Notes: generated by a model from the sequence alone, not told the origin. A stretch of DNA of 57,671 bases from an uncultured Verrucomicrobiales bacterium (GCA_937893015.1 CALBJX010000114.1:1-57671); one strand, 5' to 3'. Numbered from the stretch's first letter, positions 25,219-33,853 are shown. Made by a program: numbers and translations.

Positions 25219-25430
25219 GCAAATGAGCAGTTTGTCGAACTGAATGTACGAAGTACGATGTACGATGTACGAAGTTTGAGTTCCGCTCGCTACGCTCGCC
25301 GGATGACGAAACCTGTCTGACACTTGTGTCAGACAGGTTTTTGAAATTCCGCGCGGCGCAGCCGCGCCTCAATTTGACTTCGTACATCGTACATCGTAAA
25401 TCGTACATCCCTACAAATCCCTATTTGTCT
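25219..25430 (-). repeat. Heptamer-armed intergenic repeat, copy 4 (inverted orientation, type A core)
   Basis: A complete copy with the CTGTCTGACAC core hairpin, almost identical to copies 2 and 5. The TAG stop of the methyltransferase gene lies in the terminal ATTTGT element. It occupies nearly all of the 257 bases between that gene and the ferritin gene. Confidence 0.9.
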
Positions 25431-26311
25431 CGCTCAGCGAGGAGGCATTTCAGGTAGGGTTCGCCGTCAAAATCGGCGGGCATGGGGATGGCGGTGAGCT
25501 TGGCACCGGGAATGCCCGCAGCCACCGCCGCGCGGAAGGCGGCGGGCGTCAGCTTGCGGCAGTTGGTACTGCATTGCAGCAGGCCGTGCGGGGCGAGACA
25601 GGCCGCGGCCTTGGCGACAAGCTTGTCGTAATCCCGCTCCACACGCCACACGCGGCCCTTGGCGTCGCGCGAGAAGGTCGGCGGGTCCAGCACAATGATG
25701 TCGAAGCTGCGCCCCTGCTTGGCGAAGCGATCGAGCCAATGGAGCACATCACCCTTGCAGAAATAGTGCTCGGCGGGGTCCATGCCGTTGAGTTCAAAGT
25801 TCTCCTTGCACCAGGTGAGGCAGGGCTGCGCGAGGTCGAGTGTCGTCGTCTTCGCCCCCGCCAGTGCGGCGCAGACGGAGAAGGCCCCCGTGTAGGCAAA
25901 GGTGTTGAGCAACGTCTTGCCGCGCAGGTCGGCATGGCGCAGGCGGGCCCGGTTGTCGCGCTGATCGAGAAAAATCCCCTGCGAGTAGCCCGCCGCCATG
26001 TCCATGATGTAGGACACGCCGTTCTCGAGAATGGTGAAACGGCTCTCTATGGGTTCTCCGCAGAGCTGCTGCGGGGCGGTTTTCTCATCCCTCTCCAGAT
26101 GCTTCACATACACGGGGCAGCCGAGGGCGCGGAGCTGTGCTTCCAGCTCGCGGGGCAGAGGGACATCCCGAAGGGAGACGAGCAGTCTGTCCGCCAGCGC
26201 ATCGATGAACACGCCGCGCCACGCCGTGCCGTCCAGCACGCGGTAGGCATTCGTGTCCGCGGGAATCATCGCGCGGCGGTCGGCAAGACGCTCTGACAGG
26301 GAGAAAGCCAC
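25421..26311 (-). CDS. Class I SAM-dependent methyltransferase, RlmI/RlmK-like
   Basis: Probably methylates a cytosine or guanine of 23S rRNA, as RlmI and RlmK do. The 296 residues lack the N-terminal PUA domain of full RlmI but keep the linker and catalytic domain: Q-G-I-F-L-D-Q-R-D-N-R, SAM motif N-T-F-A-Y-T-G-A-F-S-V, and the catalytic V-L-D-P-P-T-F near residue 210. C-S-T-N-C-R near the C-terminus corresponds to the Cys region seen in m5C enzymes. It lies 12 bases downstream of sufE and follows argF, so argF, sufE and this gene look like one minus-strand operon. Its stop codon lies in a repeat. Exact target unknown. Confidence 0.85.
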   Translation of the reverse strand: MAFSLSERLADRRAMIPADTNAYRVLDGTAWRGVFIDALADRLLVSLRDVPLPRELEAQLRALGCPVYVKHLERDEKTAPQQLCGEPIESRFTILENGVSYIMDMAAGYSQGIFLDQRDNRARLRHADLRGKTLLNTFAYTGAFSVCAALAGAKTTTLDLAQPCLTWCKENFELNGMDPAEHYFCKGDVLHWLDRFAKQGRSFDIIVLDPPTFSRDAKGRVWRVERDYDKLVAKAAACLAPHGLLQCSTNCRKLTPAAFRAAVAAGIPGAKLTAIPMPADFDGEPYLKCLLAERDK

Positions 26312-26323
26312 GAAACAAAGCGG

Positions 26324-26737
26324 TTATGCGGCGGCCTGCGCGGCGGCGCGGATGGTCGCAGCCATGGAAGAGAGCGCGTTGGCGCGGGTGGAAGCCAGGT
26401 GCTCCTTCAGGCCGCAGGAATCGAGCTGTTTTAAATCCGCCGCAAGAATTTCAGCGGGTTTCAGCCCCGAAAGCAGGCGGATGAAGAGCGCGATGAGCCC
26501 CTTGGTGATGAGAGAGTCGCTGTCCGCATGGATGAGCAGCGCGCCGTCCTTCAGCTCCGTGCCGACCCACACGCGGCTCTGGCAGCCCTTGATGAGATTC
26601 ACCGTCTTGCGGTACTTCTCGGGCATGGGGGGCAGCTTGCGGCCCAGAGAAATGATGAACTCGTAGCGCTCCGTCCAGTCCTCAAAGAGGGACATATCAT
26701 CGAGCAGCTCGGCAATGCGTTCGTCGTAGGTACTCAT
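26324..26737 (-). CDS. sufE: SufE-type sulfur acceptor for Fe-S cluster assembly
   Basis: A cytoplasmic protein of 137 residues that accepts persulfide sulfur from a SufS-type cysteine desulfurase and passes it to the scaffold. The conserved Cys is in L-I-K-G-C-Q-S-R-V-W (about residue 51), the exact SufE signature, and L-G-R-K-L-P-P-M-P precedes it. The C-terminal Ala-rich tail (R-A-A-A-Q-A-A-A) is slightly longer than usual. It sits between argF and the methyltransferase with gaps of 6 and 12 bases, so co-transcription is likely. No other suf gene is in the window. The link to the many Fe-S enzymes here, including IspG and IspH, is functional rather than positional. Confidence 0.94.
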   Translation of the reverse strand: MSTYDERIAELLDDMSLFEDWTERYEFIISLGRKLPPMPEKYRKTVNLIKGCQSRVWVGTELKDGALLIHADSDSLITKGLIALFIRLLSGLKPAEILAADLKQLDSCGLKEHLASTRANALSSMAATIRAAAQAAA

Positions 26738-26743
26738 GGCGAA

Positions 26744-27652
26744 TCAGTGCTGCGCAAGCGTGCAGAGGACGGCCTTCTGGGCATGGAGTCGGTTCTCCGC
26801 CTCGCGGAAGATGACGGGGGCGTTGGCCTCCAGCACATCGTCCGTGATTTCATAGCCGCGGTAGGCGGGCAGGCAGTGCATCACGACGTGGTTCTTCGCC
26901 GCCACGGAGAGGAGTGCCTGATTCACCTGATAGGGGAAGAAGGCTTTCTCTTTTGTTCCCTTCTCGGACTCCTGCCCCATGGAAATCCATGTATCGGTGT
27001 TGATGACGGAACAGTCGCGCACGGCTTCCTCCGCATCCGTGGTGCAGATGATGTTCGGGCAGTTGAGGGCTGCGAGCGTCTCGGGCTTGGGCATGGCCTG
27101 CGCGGGGCCCGCCAGCGCCAGCGTGAAGCCGAGGTGCTTGGCCGCCCACATCCAGCTGCGGCCCATGTTGTTGTCCACATCGCCGAGGAAGGAGATTTTC
27201 AGGTCTTTCCATGCGCCCGCGCCGAACTGCTCCTCGATGGTCTGGAGGTCGGCGAGAATCTGGCAGGGGTGCTCCTGATCCGTGAGCGCATTGATGGTGG
27301 GAATGCCGGAGTAGGCGGCGAAGTCAACCACATCCTGCTGGTCGAAGGTGCGGATGACGGCACCATGAATCATGCGGCCCAACACGCGAGCGGTGTCCTT
27401 GATGGGTTCACCGCGGCCGAGCTGGATATCGCGCGTGGAGAGGAACATGGGGCGACCGCCCAGCTCCGCGATACCCGTCTCAAAAGACACGCGCGTGCGG
27501 GTGGAGGACTTGGAGAAGATGAGCGCCCAAGTCTGCCCGGCCAGCGGCTGCGCCGTGTGGTGCCCGCGCTCGGCCTTCAGGCGGTGGGCCAAGGCCAGCA
27601 TGTCGCGGATTTCGTCAGCCGTCATTTCTTCGATGGAAAGCAGATTTTTCAT
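26744..27652 (-). CDS. argF: Ornithine carbamoyltransferase
   Basis: A cytoplasmic enzyme that makes citrulline from ornithine and carbamoyl phosphate in arginine synthesis. The carbamoyl-phosphate motif S-T-R-T-R-V-S-F-E is near residue 48, H-P-C-Q-I-L-A-D near 127, and the ornithine-side motif M-H-C-L-P-A near 262. At 302 residues the length is typical. The usual G-D-x-N-N-V is G-D-V-D-N-N-M here. It starts a probable argF-sufE-methyltransferase operon. The leader includes TTATAAG, a possible -10, but I could not find a convincing -35. The 293 bases upstream, toward the PUR gene, are A/T-rich and hold only that gene's promoter. Confidence 0.95.
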   Translation of the reverse strand: MKNLLSIEEMTADEIRDMLALAHRLKAERGHHTAQPLAGQTWALIFSKSSTRTRVSFETGIAELGGRPMFLSTRDIQLGRGEPIKDTARVLGRMIHGAVIRTFDQQDVVDFAAYSGIPTINALTDQEHPCQILADLQTIEEQFGAGAWKDLKISFLGDVDNNMGRSWMWAAKHLGFTLALAGPAQAMPKPETLAALNCPNIICTTDAEEAVRDCSVINTDTWISMGQESEKGTKEKAFFPYQVNQALLSVAAKNHVVMHCLPAYRGYEITDDVLEANAPVIFREAENRLHAQKAVLCTLAQH

Positions 27653-27864
27653 AATGAATCAGGAAAATTGTCTTATAAGCCATCAATCTACCACAGCAGG
27701 CCCGCCCTGTAAAGCAGCGAATCCCCCACATGACGGAAAACGCGGCAAGGCAAAAAAGAAATTGCGTCCGTTCGCCGGTCAAAAGAGGTTGATTTTACTC
27801 AAGCAATTTTTTCTTAATTCATGAGAATACGTCATTTAGCTCGCTTTTTTTTATAAAATATTCG

Positions 27865-27892
27865 TTGACGGAACGGCAACTTGTGCTATACT
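27865..27892 (+). promoter_or_regulatory. Predicted promoter of the PUR-domain gene
   Basis: TTGACG, 16 bases, TATACT, followed by a leader of about 50 bases (CTAACACAAACATTT before ATG) without a Shine-Dalgarno sequence. Confidence 0.75.
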
Positions 27893-27945
27893 TCCCTTTA
27901 GAGAGCGGCAAACTGTTTAACCGCTGCTTTCTAACACAAACATTT

Positions 27946-28152
27946 ATGGACGACGATATCATCTGCACCGAAAAAATCATTGCTGACCGCAAAACGTTCT
28001 TTCTTGACCTCAAGGCCAACGCACGCGGTCGCGTGGTTCGCATCACCGAGAAAGTGAGCTCGAACAGGGACCGCATCATGGTGCCGGCCGAGATTCTCGA
28101 TGACTTCATCGCCGCCCTGCAGGACATTCGCAGAGCGAACGAGGAACATTGA
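27946..28152 (+). CDS. Small PUR-alpha-like (DUF3276) nucleic-acid-binding protein
   Basis: A 68-residue protein matching the bacterial single PUR domain: K-T-F-F-L-D-L-K-A-N-A-R-G-R-V-V-R-I-T-E followed by I-M-V-P-A-E-I-L-D-D-F. PUR domains form a beta-beta-beta-beta-alpha whirly fold and dimerise to bind single-stranded DNA or RNA; Borrelia and Bacteroidetes homologues are known. A global RNA- or DNA-binding role is inferred. The start at MDDDIICTEK was chosen since the upstream in-frame ATG lies at the -35. It is monocistronic, with a strong promoter and strong terminator, suggesting high expression. Confidence 0.85.
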   Translation: MDDDIICTEKIIADRKTFFLDLKANARGRVVRITEKVSSNRDRIMVPAEILDDFIAALQDIRRANEEH

Positions 28153-28185
28153 TTCCGACCGCCCCGACACCCCCTGTGTACGTCA

Positions 28186-28210
28186 CCCGGCTCCCCCGAG
28201 CCGGGTTTTT
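28186..28210 (+). terminator. Rho-independent terminator of the PUR-domain gene
   Basis: CCCGGCTC/GAGCCGGG arms, CCCC loop, then TTTTT. Confidence 0.93.
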
Positions 28211-28266
28211 GTTTCGAGGGATGAGTCCGAAGGACTTCGGACTTTCCATCGTCCTTTCTTTGTGTT

Positions 28267-29247
28267 ATGGTCGGGAACGTGTTCAGACATCGTGCTTTTC
28301 TCTTCCTCGGTCTTGCCGCTGCGTTCGCCCTCGCCTGTCTCATCGGGCGGTGCGTGCTCATCGCGCATCTGTACCCGTCCTTGGAGTGTCGGGCGCACGA
28401 TTATCGTCCTTCCGTGACTTTGGTGCCCGGTTCCGAGGGGGAGACGGAGTTCCCCGCTCTCAATGTGCATTTCACGTGGAATCCCGCCGATTTACCCACG
28501 GCTTCTCTGCTGCTGTCCACCTGTGAGCAGCCCGAGGTGCCCCAACGATGCCCCAAGCATGAGCTCCACCTCTTCGTGGACGGGAATAAGCTGCAACTGG
28601 AGGAGACGCCCTCGTTGGAGGCTGATGAAGATGAGAGTAAGGAGCAGGTCGGCTTTCTCTACGAGCCGAGCTTCCTGCAGCCCACCCTGCTCCGCATGCC
28701 GGACGGCAGCACCCACCCGCAGTACCACCTGCTGCTGCGGCAGACGATGACGCGCCAACCCTATTTCCGCGAGGCGGAGGAAGCCGTCGCGCTCACAGAG
28801 CTGGTGATTGACCCGCTGGACGGCACGGTGGACATCGTGATGCCCGATATTCCCACCGGCATCGACAAGACGCATTACCCCGTGCAGCGAGTCTGCCGCG
28901 CGAAGCAGGAGCCCGCCCTGCCCTCCCGCTTCTGCGGCACGGAGACGGAGCAGAGCCTGCAACGCTATCTCTTCCTCGTCGTCTCCATGCACAATGCGGA
29001 GAGCGCCCGCCGTCTGCTGCCCGCCGTCATCGTGCGCGGACAGAAGCTCGTCGATAGCGCCTGCGACGCAGAAAAGCCATTTCCCGAATGCTGGGGCGTG
29101 GCCACCGACACCGCACGCGACAACCACCGCCGCATCCTGCCCTACCTCCTGCGTCTGCGCGAGCTGGACTGCTTCGAGCTCCCCGAGCTGGCGGACTTCA
29201 TCAATTCCCCGCTTTTCGGTCAGCTCTTCGGTACCTCCTGGGATTGA
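28267..29247 (+). CDS. Hypothetical membrane-anchored exported protein
   Basis: No family recognised. A 326-residue protein with one N-terminal hydrophobic segment (about residues 9-34, F-L-F-L-G-L-A-A-A-F-A-L-A-C-L) and an otherwise soluble, acidic body with seven or more Cys residues, so it may be a membrane-tethered periplasmic protein with disulfides or a degenerate lipoprotein. GTG at 28279 is a plausible alternative start: a TTTCCA/TATGGT pair with 17-bp spacing ends seven bases before it, the same geometry as other promoters here, and the ATG at 28267 falls inside that -10. The 3' end overlaps the convergent EamA gene by 28 bases. Confidence 0.65.
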   Translation: MVGNVFRHRAFLFLGLAAAFALACLIGRCVLIAHLYPSLECRAHDYRPSVTLVPGSEGETEFPALNVHFTWNPADLPTASLLLSTCEQPEVPQRCPKHELHLFVDGNKLQLEETPSLEADEDESKEQVGFLYEPSFLQPTLLRMPDGSTHPQYHLLLRQTMTRQPYFREAEEAVALTELVIDPLDGTVDIVMPDIPTGIDKTHYPVQRVCRAKQEPALPSRFCGTETEQSLQRYLFLVVSMHNAESARRLLPAVIVRGQKLVDSACDAEKPFPECWGVATDTARDNHRRILPYLLRLRELDCFELPELADFINSPLFGQLFGTSWD

Positions 29248-30164
29248 GAGCGAGCCTTCCCGCCGTGCGTGACGAAATGCACGCCCACGGCAATGAGGGC
29301 AATGGCAACGAGCTTCTGCCACGTCAGCATGTCCACACCCAGCAGAATGCCGACCGAGGCCGCCACGGCGGGCTGCACATAGTTGTAGGTGGCCACGGTG
29401 GGGGGCTCCAGCCGTTGCTGTGCGGTGATGAGCAGCAGATAGCTCACGAAGGAGCCGCCGATGACGACGTAGGCCGCGCTCGCACCCTCAGCAGGCGTCA
29501 ACGCTGCCCACGGCGCCGCCCACAGATGCGGCGCAACGAAAGGCAGCGTCACCAGCGCAGAAAGGCCGAAGAGCCACTTCATCATCGTGATGGGGCTGTA
29601 ACGATGCAGCACCTTGCCGAAGAACACGAAGTAGCACGCCGCGGAAAATTGGGCGAACAGGCAAAGAGCATCCCCCAACGGGTGACCGCTCACCCCGCCC
29701 GTGCTGCGGGAGCCGAGCACCAGCACCAGCGCACCGCACGCCGCCAAGGCCATACCGAACACTTTTCGGGATGTCGTCCGCAGGTGCAGGAAAAGCACGG
29801 AGAGCACGAGGGTAAAGACGGGCGTTGTGGTCGCCGCCACCGTGCCGTTCGTGGGGGAGGTGAGCTCCACCCCGCTCACATAGCAGAATTGGTTGACGGC
29901 CATGCCGCAGAGGGACATGCCGAGCAGCGGCAGCAGGTCGCGCTTCCGCACACGCTCGCGGGGCAGGCAAAGGGAGACAAGCCAGAACAGCAGTGCCGCA
30001 CCGCTCACGCGCAGGGTGGCAAGCCGCAGCCCGTCAATCACCCCGCCCTGCATGGCCACCTTGCACAAGGGGCTCATGAGGCCGAAGCAGAGCATCGCCG
30101 CCAAGGCCGCGACATGGCCCGCCGCCGCACCGCCGCGGGGGACGCGTGGGGCGCTGCCGCTCAT
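29220..30164 (-). CDS. EamA/DMT-superfamily transporter
   Basis: A ten-helix inner-membrane carrier of 314 residues made of two EamA repeats of five helices. Signs are an N-terminal A-A-M-L-C-F-G-L-M-S-P-L-C-K, repeat-end sequences near A-A-T-T-T-P-V-F-T-L in the first half, and T-Y-N-Y-V-Q-P-A-V-A-A in the second, a position characteristic of RhaT/EamA proteins. Substrates in the family include amino acids, metabolite exports and sugars, so none can be assigned. It overlaps by four bases (ATGA) the small membrane protein gene upstream, so the two are translationally coupled, and overlaps the convergent gene at its 3' end. Confidence 0.88.
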   Translation of the reverse strand: MSGSAPRVPRGGAAAGHVAALAAMLCFGLMSPLCKVAMQGGVIDGLRLATLRVSGAALLFWLVSLCLPRERVRKRDLLPLLGMSLCGMAVNQFCYVSGVELTSPTNGTVAATTTPVFTLVLSVLFLHLRTTSRKVFGMALAACGALVLVLGSRSTGGVSGHPLGDALCLFAQFSAACYFVFFGKVLHRYSPITMMKWLFGLSALVTLPFVAPHLWAAPWAALTPAEGASAAYVVIGGSFVSYLLLITAQQRLEPPTVATYNYVQPAVAASVGILLGVDMLTWQKLVAIALIAVGVHFVTHGGKARSQSQEVPKS

Positions 30165-30511
30165 GCGCCCGCCGCCCCCTGCTGCACTTCCTGCGTCTCA
30201 GTACCCGCAGGCTGTTCCTCCTCAGCGGAGGGCAACCACATGTACACGGCGATACCGATGTAAATCATCGTCAACACCCAGCCGAAGAAGTTCACCAGCA
30301 CACCGATGAGACGCCAGCGCGTCACCACCGCGAGCAGCCACACCACACAGGCCGCCAGAAAGCCCACACCCGCCAAAATGACCGTGGAGACAATCTCCTT
30401 GTCATTGAACACAAAGTTCAGAATCGCGGGTGTGATGCCGAGCATGAGACTTGCTCCGAAGCAATCCCAGCTGTTAAAGTCGTTGTTGATTTCCTCCGGC
30501 TCGCTGCTCAT
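30161..30511 (-). CDS. Small hypothetical membrane protein
   Basis: A 116-residue protein with three hydrophobic helices (about 20-36, 42-63 and 70-92), an acidic N-terminus (S-E-P-E-E-I-N-N-D) and a C-terminal tail rich in E and Q. I do not recognise it. The start ATG is six bases after a TATACT -10 element with a TTGCAC -35, predicting a leaderless transcript; a longer frame would begin upstream of the promoter. A perfect 11-bp palindrome covers the spacer and -35. It is translationally coupled to the downstream EamA-type transporter, so it may be an accessory subunit, but that is inference from gene order only. Confidence 0.65.
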   Translation of the reverse strand: MSSEPEEINNDFNSWDCFGASLMLGITPAILNFVFNDKEIVSTVILAGVGFLAACVVWLLAVVTRWRLIGVLVNFFGWVLTMIYIGIAVYMWLPSAEEEQPAGTETQEVQQGAAGA

Positions 30512-30517
30512 GCCCCC

Positions 30518-30551
30518 AGTATACGCGCATGCTTGCACGGGTGCAAGCATG
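30518..30551 (-). promoter_or_regulatory. Promoter with an embedded perfect palindrome
   Basis: TTGCAC, 17 bases, TATACT, six bases, ATG on the minus strand. The palindrome CATGCTTGCAC/GTGCAAGCATG with a two-base loop covers 30528-30551, overlapping the -35 and half the spacer, so it could be an operator. It could also terminate the upstream aldo/keto reductase gene, although no T run follows. Confidence 0.6.
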
Positions 30552-30567
30552 ATGTTGCGTCACGCGC

Positions 30568-31410
30568 TCAATCGCAGATATCCGCAATGAACTTGATGAA
30601 GCCGGGATCGTAGTGGTCGCAGATGGCGAAATCAGGGTCATCCAACCCCGCGATTTGTGCCATCTGGGCGTCCGTGAGCTCGAAATCAAAGATATTCATA
30701 TTCTCGCGCATGCGTTCGGCATGCGTGGTCTTGGGGATGCAGACGATGCCCAGCTGCGTGAGGTAGCGCAAGGCCACCTGCGCAGCGGTCTTGCCGTGTG
30801 CCGCACCGATGCGCATCAGCACGGGGTTGCGGAAGATGTCGTTCTTGCCCTCGGCAAAGGGTCCCCAAGACATGAGCGTGGTGCCATAGCGCATCATCTG
30901 CTCCTGCAAAGCGGTCTGCTGACGGAAGACGTGCGTTTCCATCTGGTTAACGGCCGGGATTTCACCACCGAACTCCACCAAGTCCTGATAGCGGTCACGA
31001 TGGAAGTTAGAGACGCCGATAGCACGCACCTTGCCCGCTTTCTTCGCAGCCTGCATGGCTCGCCATGTGCCGTAATAGTCACCATAGGGCTGGTGGATGA
31101 GCAGCAGATCAATGTAGTCCGTGCGCAGTTTTTCCAGCGACTCTTCGATGCTGGCGGCGGCGCACTTTTCGCCCGCATTGCTCACCCACACCTTCGTCGT
31201 GATAAAAACATCCTCGCGCGGAATACCGCTGGCGGAGACGGCCTGCCCCACGCCCTCCTCATTGGCGTAGGCTTGGGCGGTGTCGATGGAGCGGTAGCCG
31301 TTTTCGAGCGCGGAGGTCACGCAGCGGGCGCATTCCGACGGGGGCACCTGATACACACCGAAACCGAGCAGAGGCATGCTGATATGGCCTTTGAGAGTCG
31401 CATATTCCAT
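30568..31410 (-). CDS. Aldo/keto reductase family oxidoreductase
   Basis: A cytoplasmic NADPH-dependent carbonyl reductase of about 280 residues on a TIM barrel. The catalytic tetrad is visible: Asp and Tyr in S-I-D-T-A-Q-A-Y, Lys in F-I-T-T-K-V-W, and His in L-L-L-I-H-Q-P. The family signature G-V-S-N-F and the C-terminal cofactor motif I-P-K-T-T-H-A-E-R-M are present. The sequence is closest in style to the 2,5-diketo-gluconate reductase/YtbE group; the physiological substrate is unknown. The start at MEYATLKGHI follows a TTGCCA/TAGAAT promoter by seven bases, so it is probably leaderless and monocistronic. Confidence 0.93.
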   Translation of the reverse strand: MEYATLKGHISMPLLGFGVYQVPPSECARCVTSALENGYRSIDTAQAYANEEGVGQAVSASGIPREDVFITTKVWVSNAGEKCAAASIEESLEKLRTDYIDLLLIHQPYGDYYGTWRAMQAAKKAGKVRAIGVSNFHRDRYQDLVEFGGEIPAVNQMETHVFRQQTALQEQMMRYGTTLMSWGPFAEGKNDIFRNPVLMRIGAAHGKTAAQVALRYLTQLGIVCIPKTTHAERMRENMNIFDFELTDAQMAQIAGLDDPDFAICDHYDPGFIKFIADICD

Positions 31411-31417
31411 ATTCTGC

Positions 31418-31446
31418 ATTCTACCTTGTCCTGCAAGGCTTGGCAA
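31418..31446 (-). promoter_or_regulatory. Predicted promoter of the aldo/keto reductase gene
   Basis: TTGCCA, 17 bases, TAGAAT, seven bases, ATG on the minus strand. Confidence 0.6.
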
Positions 31447-31486
31447 GCATGCTTTCTCTCTTTTTCAGACAAAAGTGAAACTGCGG

Positions 31487-33478
31487 TCAGCGCCCGAGGC
31501 GTTTTTTCCAGTCGCGGAGGAGAACGGCGAGGGGCTCTTGGGAATCGGGCGTGTTGCGGTAGGGGTTGGTGAGGAAGGCACGGGAATAATCGCCCTGCAA
31601 AAGACAGGCAATCGTCAGGACTTCGACGCGGAAGGTACCGGAGGAAATCCCGGCGGCAAGGGCGGCGAGCTCATCGGGCGTGGCATCGGGGCGGAACTTG
31701 TCCTTGCAGCGGCGCTTGAGGAGGTCGTAGAGCGTGTCGCCTACCTCGCAGAGCTCGGATTGGACGGAGAGCTCCTGCTTCTCCAGCGGGGAGAGGGGGG
31801 CGTCCTCCAGCTCGCGGACGTAGGCGCGGGCAACGGAGAATTGGCCGAGTTTGAGCGCGGTGCGCAGTCGTTTGCGCTGCTCCTCCGCCGCAAGCCGCGG
31901 CATGCGCTCGGCAAAGGCGGCAAGCGCACTCTTCATGCCCTCGCGGCAACAGGCGTTCTCGTCCGCGGCGGCGGTTTGGGCAATGGTCAGCCATTCTTTC
32001 GCTTCATCATCCTTGCCCGCCGAGGCGCGGCCGTGGGCGCGGATGACGGCGAGCGCGGTACGCAGCCCCGCGGGGATTTCCTCCATGCGGTTGCTCGGCG
32101 TGCGCAGCGCAGCGTAGGTGGGGAGCAGCGCGGGCATGGGGGCGGTCCGCGAGGTCATGTGCTTCTCCGTCTGCGCTTGGGACAAAATCTCCTGCACCTC
32201 CTCCGCGCTCTGCTCGGAGAGCAGTGCGAGGGCGTGCGCGTGGTAGGCACAGGCGGCACCGAGCGCGGGGTCCGCCGTGCGGGCGGCGAGGGCGGCGAAG
32301 CGTTGCGCGGCTTCCTCCGTCTCGTGGGCGTGCATGGCGGCGTGCGCCTCTTCGTAGGCCTGCCACTCCTCCCACAGCGGGTCGGCGGGCGGGGTGAGCG
32401 CGGCGTAGTCATACTGCACAGGGCCCGTGAGCGCCACCACGGCGGCCAGCGCCAGCCCCGCCGCGGCGCACACCGCGGCACCGATGGTGAGGGTTTTGCG
32501 GCGTTCATCCTGTCGGCGGCTGATGCCGCGCAGCCCCGCGCGGCCGATGCGCGTCTGCACCTCCGCCATCTCCTCCAGCACCTCGGCGTAGGAGGCGGGG
32601 CGGTCGGCGGGGTCGAACGCCGTCATGTGGTCGATAAGCTCGCCGAGGCTTTCCCCCAGCTTGGGGTAGTGAGCGGCGAAACTCGGCAAATTTTTCTTCG
32701 CCTCCAGCAACTCGGAGATGCTCTGCGGGGCCGGGTCGCCCAGCTTGTCGGAGCCCGTGAGCAAGTGGCGCAGGGTCATGCCGAGTGCATAGATGTCCGA
32801 GCGGGCATCCTCCTTCTCGCGTCGTAAGGTCTCGGGCGGCACATAGAAGGGTGTGGCCCAGATGATGCCGTCGTTCTCCTCCATGGGCTTGTCCTCCAGC
32901 GCGAGACCGAAATCCAGCACCTTGGCCGTGCCCTCGGCGGTGATGAGCACGTTGCCCGGCTTCACATCGCGATGCAGCACGCCCACGGCATGCGCCGCCT
33001 GCAAGCCCAGCGCCACTTGGCGGATAAGCTCCAGAGCCTCGCCCGGCAACAGACACTTTCTTTCCGTCACCAGCAGCTCCATGTTGGTGCCCTCCACCAG
33101 CTCCATGGCGAGGTAGAAATGCCCGTGTGCCCAGCCCGCGGAGTACACGGACACCACGTTCTCGTGACGCACCTTGGCCATCAGCGAACCCTCCGTCTCG
33201 AAGCGTGCGCGACTCTCCTCCGAACCCATGAGGTCGCAGTCGTGCAGCACCTTGATGGCCAGCGTGCGGTTGAGCACCATGTCGCGGGCGCGGTAGACCG
33301 TGCTCATGCCGCCGATGCCGAGCACGCTCTCCAGCGTGAAGTTGGCAAGCAGGGTGTGTACCATCTCGCTCTGCCCGCAATTCGGGCACGCCACAGTCTC
33401 ACAGAACCCCACCGAGGTGATATCCACGGGGGTGTTGCAATGCGGGCAATTCCAGAGTTCAGCAGCAGGAGCAGGCAT
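31487..33478 (-). CDS. Membrane-anchored Hanks-type Ser/Thr protein kinase with N-terminal zinc ribbon
   Basis: A eukaryotic-like kinase of 663 residues. Residues 11-34 hold two C-x2-C knuckles (C-P-H-C and C-P-N-C) forming a probable zinc ribbon. The kinase domain follows (about 50-320): Gly loop G-I-G-G-M-S-T-V-Y, Lys in A-I-K-V-L, H-R-D-V-K-P-G-N catalytic loop, and D-F-G-L-A. A single membrane helix lies near residues 335-355, and the C-terminal roughly 300 residues are helical and Ala/Glu-rich, TPR-like, on the far side of the membrane. All catalytic residues are present, so it should be active. The target is unknown. It is monocistronic with a TTGTCA/TAGAAT promoter and a leader of about 40 bases. 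Confidence 0.92.
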   Translation of the reverse strand: MPAPAAELWNCPHCNTPVDITSVGFCETVACPNCGQSEMVHTLLANFTLESVLGIGGMSTVYRARDMVLNRTLAIKVLHDCDLMGSEESRARFETEGSLMAKVRHENVVSVYSAGWAHGHFYLAMELVEGTNMELLVTERKCLLPGEALELIRQVALGLQAAHAVGVLHRDVKPGNVLITAEGTAKVLDFGLALEDKPMEENDGIIWATPFYVPPETLRREKEDARSDIYALGMTLRHLLTGSDKLGDPAPQSISELLEAKKNLPSFAAHYPKLGESLGELIDHMTAFDPADRPASYAEVLEEMAEVQTRIGRAGLRGISRRQDERRKTLTIGAAVCAAAGLALAAVVALTGPVQYDYAALTPPADPLWEEWQAYEEAHAAMHAHETEEAAQRFAALAARTADPALGAACAYHAHALALLSEQSAEEVQEILSQAQTEKHMTSRTAPMPALLPTYAALRTPSNRMEEIPAGLRTALAVIRAHGRASAGKDDEAKEWLTIAQTAAADENACCREGMKSALAAFAERMPRLAAEEQRKRLRTALKLGQFSVARAYVRELEDAPLSPLEKQELSVQSELCEVGDTLYDLLKRRCKDKFRPDATPDELAALAAGISSGTFRVEVLTIACLLQGDYSRAFLTNPYRNTPDSQEPLAVLLRDWKKRLGR

Positions 33479-33517
33479 CGGCGCGAAGGGAAAAGGTTAA
33501 AGACGGAGATTAGCCGT

Positions 33518-33546
33518 ATTCTAGCAAACGCCGCATGCGCTGACAA
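33518..33546 (-). promoter_or_regulatory. Predicted promoter of the Ser/Thr kinase gene
   Basis: TTGTCA, 17 bases, TAGAAT on the minus strand, about 40 bases before ATG. Confidence 0.6.
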
Positions 33547-33591
33547 GGATTATGATAAGGGAGCGTTGACATTCCGTCACGGGCGATTCAA

Positions 33592-33802
33592 TAAAGAGGG
33601 ATTTGTCGGGATGTACGATTTACGATGTACGATGTACGAAGTCAAATTTAGGCGCGGCTGCGCCGCGCGGAATTTCAAAAACCTGTCTGACACAAGTGTC
33701 AGACAGGTTTCGTCATCCGGCGAGCGTAGCGAGCGGAACTCAAACTTCGTACATCGTACATCGTACTTCGTACATTCAGTTCGACAAACTGCTCATTTAT
33801 CG
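33592..33802 (+). repeat. Heptamer-armed intergenic repeat, copy 5 (complete, type A core)
   Basis: Nearly identical to copy 2 over its whole length, including the GCGCGGC shoulder, the CTGTCTGACACA core hairpin and the CGAGCGTAGCGAGCG shoulder. It lies about 50 bases 3' of the duplicated aldehyde dehydrogenase end, where it presumably once followed the intact gene. With the kinase promoter it explains the 375-base gap. Confidence 0.9.
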
Positions 33803-33853
33803 CGCTGAAGCTATTTATTCAGCGTTTCCTTATATCATATATTTCCTGCGCGT

